DNA of 5,228 nucleotides from Acidimicrobiales bacterium (GTDB taxonomy: Bacteria; Actinomycetota; Acidimicrobiia; Acidimicrobiales; Acidimicrobilacustridaceae): NCBI GenBank assembly GCA_023264135.1, contig JALQSZ010000127.1, forward strand, positions 1 to 5,228. Direction: 5' to 3'. Shown here piece after piece: positions 5,127 through 5,228 of this stretch; position 1 is the stretch's first letter, and each line of letters starts with the position of its first letter. Under the pieces are notes generated by a model. The model saw nothing but the letters and a program-made list of their open reading frames with translations, did no database searches and had not been told where the DNA came from. The position numbers and the translations under genes were made by a program.

Positions 5127-5228
5127 ATGGACGCCGATGTTGTCTCGACGTTTCAGATGACAGGACAGGACGTGCCCTGGTTGCTGGCGCGTTTGGCGGA
5201 ACGTCGACCGGATCATCCGGTGCTGATT
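5127..5228 (+). CDS. AMP-forming acyl-CoA ligase, N-terminal fragment (partial)
   Basis: The first 34 codons of a gene that runs off the right edge. The visible protein starts MDADVVSTFQMTGQDVPWL and continues LARLAERRPDHPVLI. The pattern V-P-x-L-L-A-R-L-A-E-R-x-P-D-x-P-V-L-I is the usual opening of AMP-dependent synthetases, where helix 1 precedes the first strand of the large domain. These enzymes activate fatty or aromatic acids as acyl-adenylates and then acyl-CoA. The ATG at 5127 has an AAGGGGGAG ribosome site at 5114-5122; a second in-frame ATG at 5157 has none. The AMP-binding motifs lie outside the window, so the substrate class is unknown. It is divergent from the lipoprotein gene across 121 bp. 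Confidence 0.72.
   Translation, partial: MDADVVSTFQMTGQDVPWLLARLAERRPDHPVLI

Overview
This is a moderately GC-rich bacterial window that reads as actinobacterial. The support is indirect. It carries a P450, a zinc alcohol dehydrogenase and an acyl-CoA ligase of the kind common in actinobacterial lipid and terpenoid catabolism. Two start codons sit exactly 6 nt downstream of a TANNNT -10 element, the layout of leaderless transcripts common in that phylum. One gene uses a GTG start. A deep-branching actinobacterium (Acidimicrobiia-like) would fit, but that is inference. No rRNA, tRNA, CRISPR array or mobile element was seen.

Layout: (1) 1-72, minus strand: the first 24 codons of a zinc-dependent medium-chain alcohol dehydrogenase, transcribed out of the window. 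(2) 73-271: a divergent intergenic region with competing inverted repeats and a direct repeat. (3) 272-2701, plus strand: a two-gene unit, a nitronate monooxygenase-family flavoprotein followed by a cytochrome P450, with a hairpin-forming 72-nt gap between them. (4) 2721-2752: a strong stem-loop, probably a terminator shared by the convergent P450 and YceI genes. (5) 2778-3916: a divergent pair, a cytoplasmic YceI-family protein (minus) and a MarR-family regulator (plus). The short gap between them is packed with GCAA/TTGC half-sites. (6) 3896-5005, minus strand: a DUF4232-type lipoprotein gene followed by a HupE/UreJ-type metal permease gene. The permease gene overlaps the 3' end of marR tail to tail. 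(7) 5127-5228, plus strand: the first 34 codons of an AMP-forming acyl-CoA ligase.

How the genes may work together: the alcohol dehydrogenase, P450 and acyl-CoA ligase could together oxidise and activate a hydrophobic substrate (hydroxylate, dehydrogenate, then CoA-ligate), with the NMO-family flavoprotein as a partner. The acyl-CoA ligase is separated from the others by unrelated genes, so this is only a hypothesis. The MarR/YceI pair looks like a self-contained regulatory module. The permease and lipoprotein look like a small envelope or metal operon. I see no clearly new multi-gene system. The most noteworthy items are the dense operator array between yceI and marR, the alternative-hairpin region upstream of the dehydrogenase, and the unusual N-terminal flavin region of the NMO-family protein.
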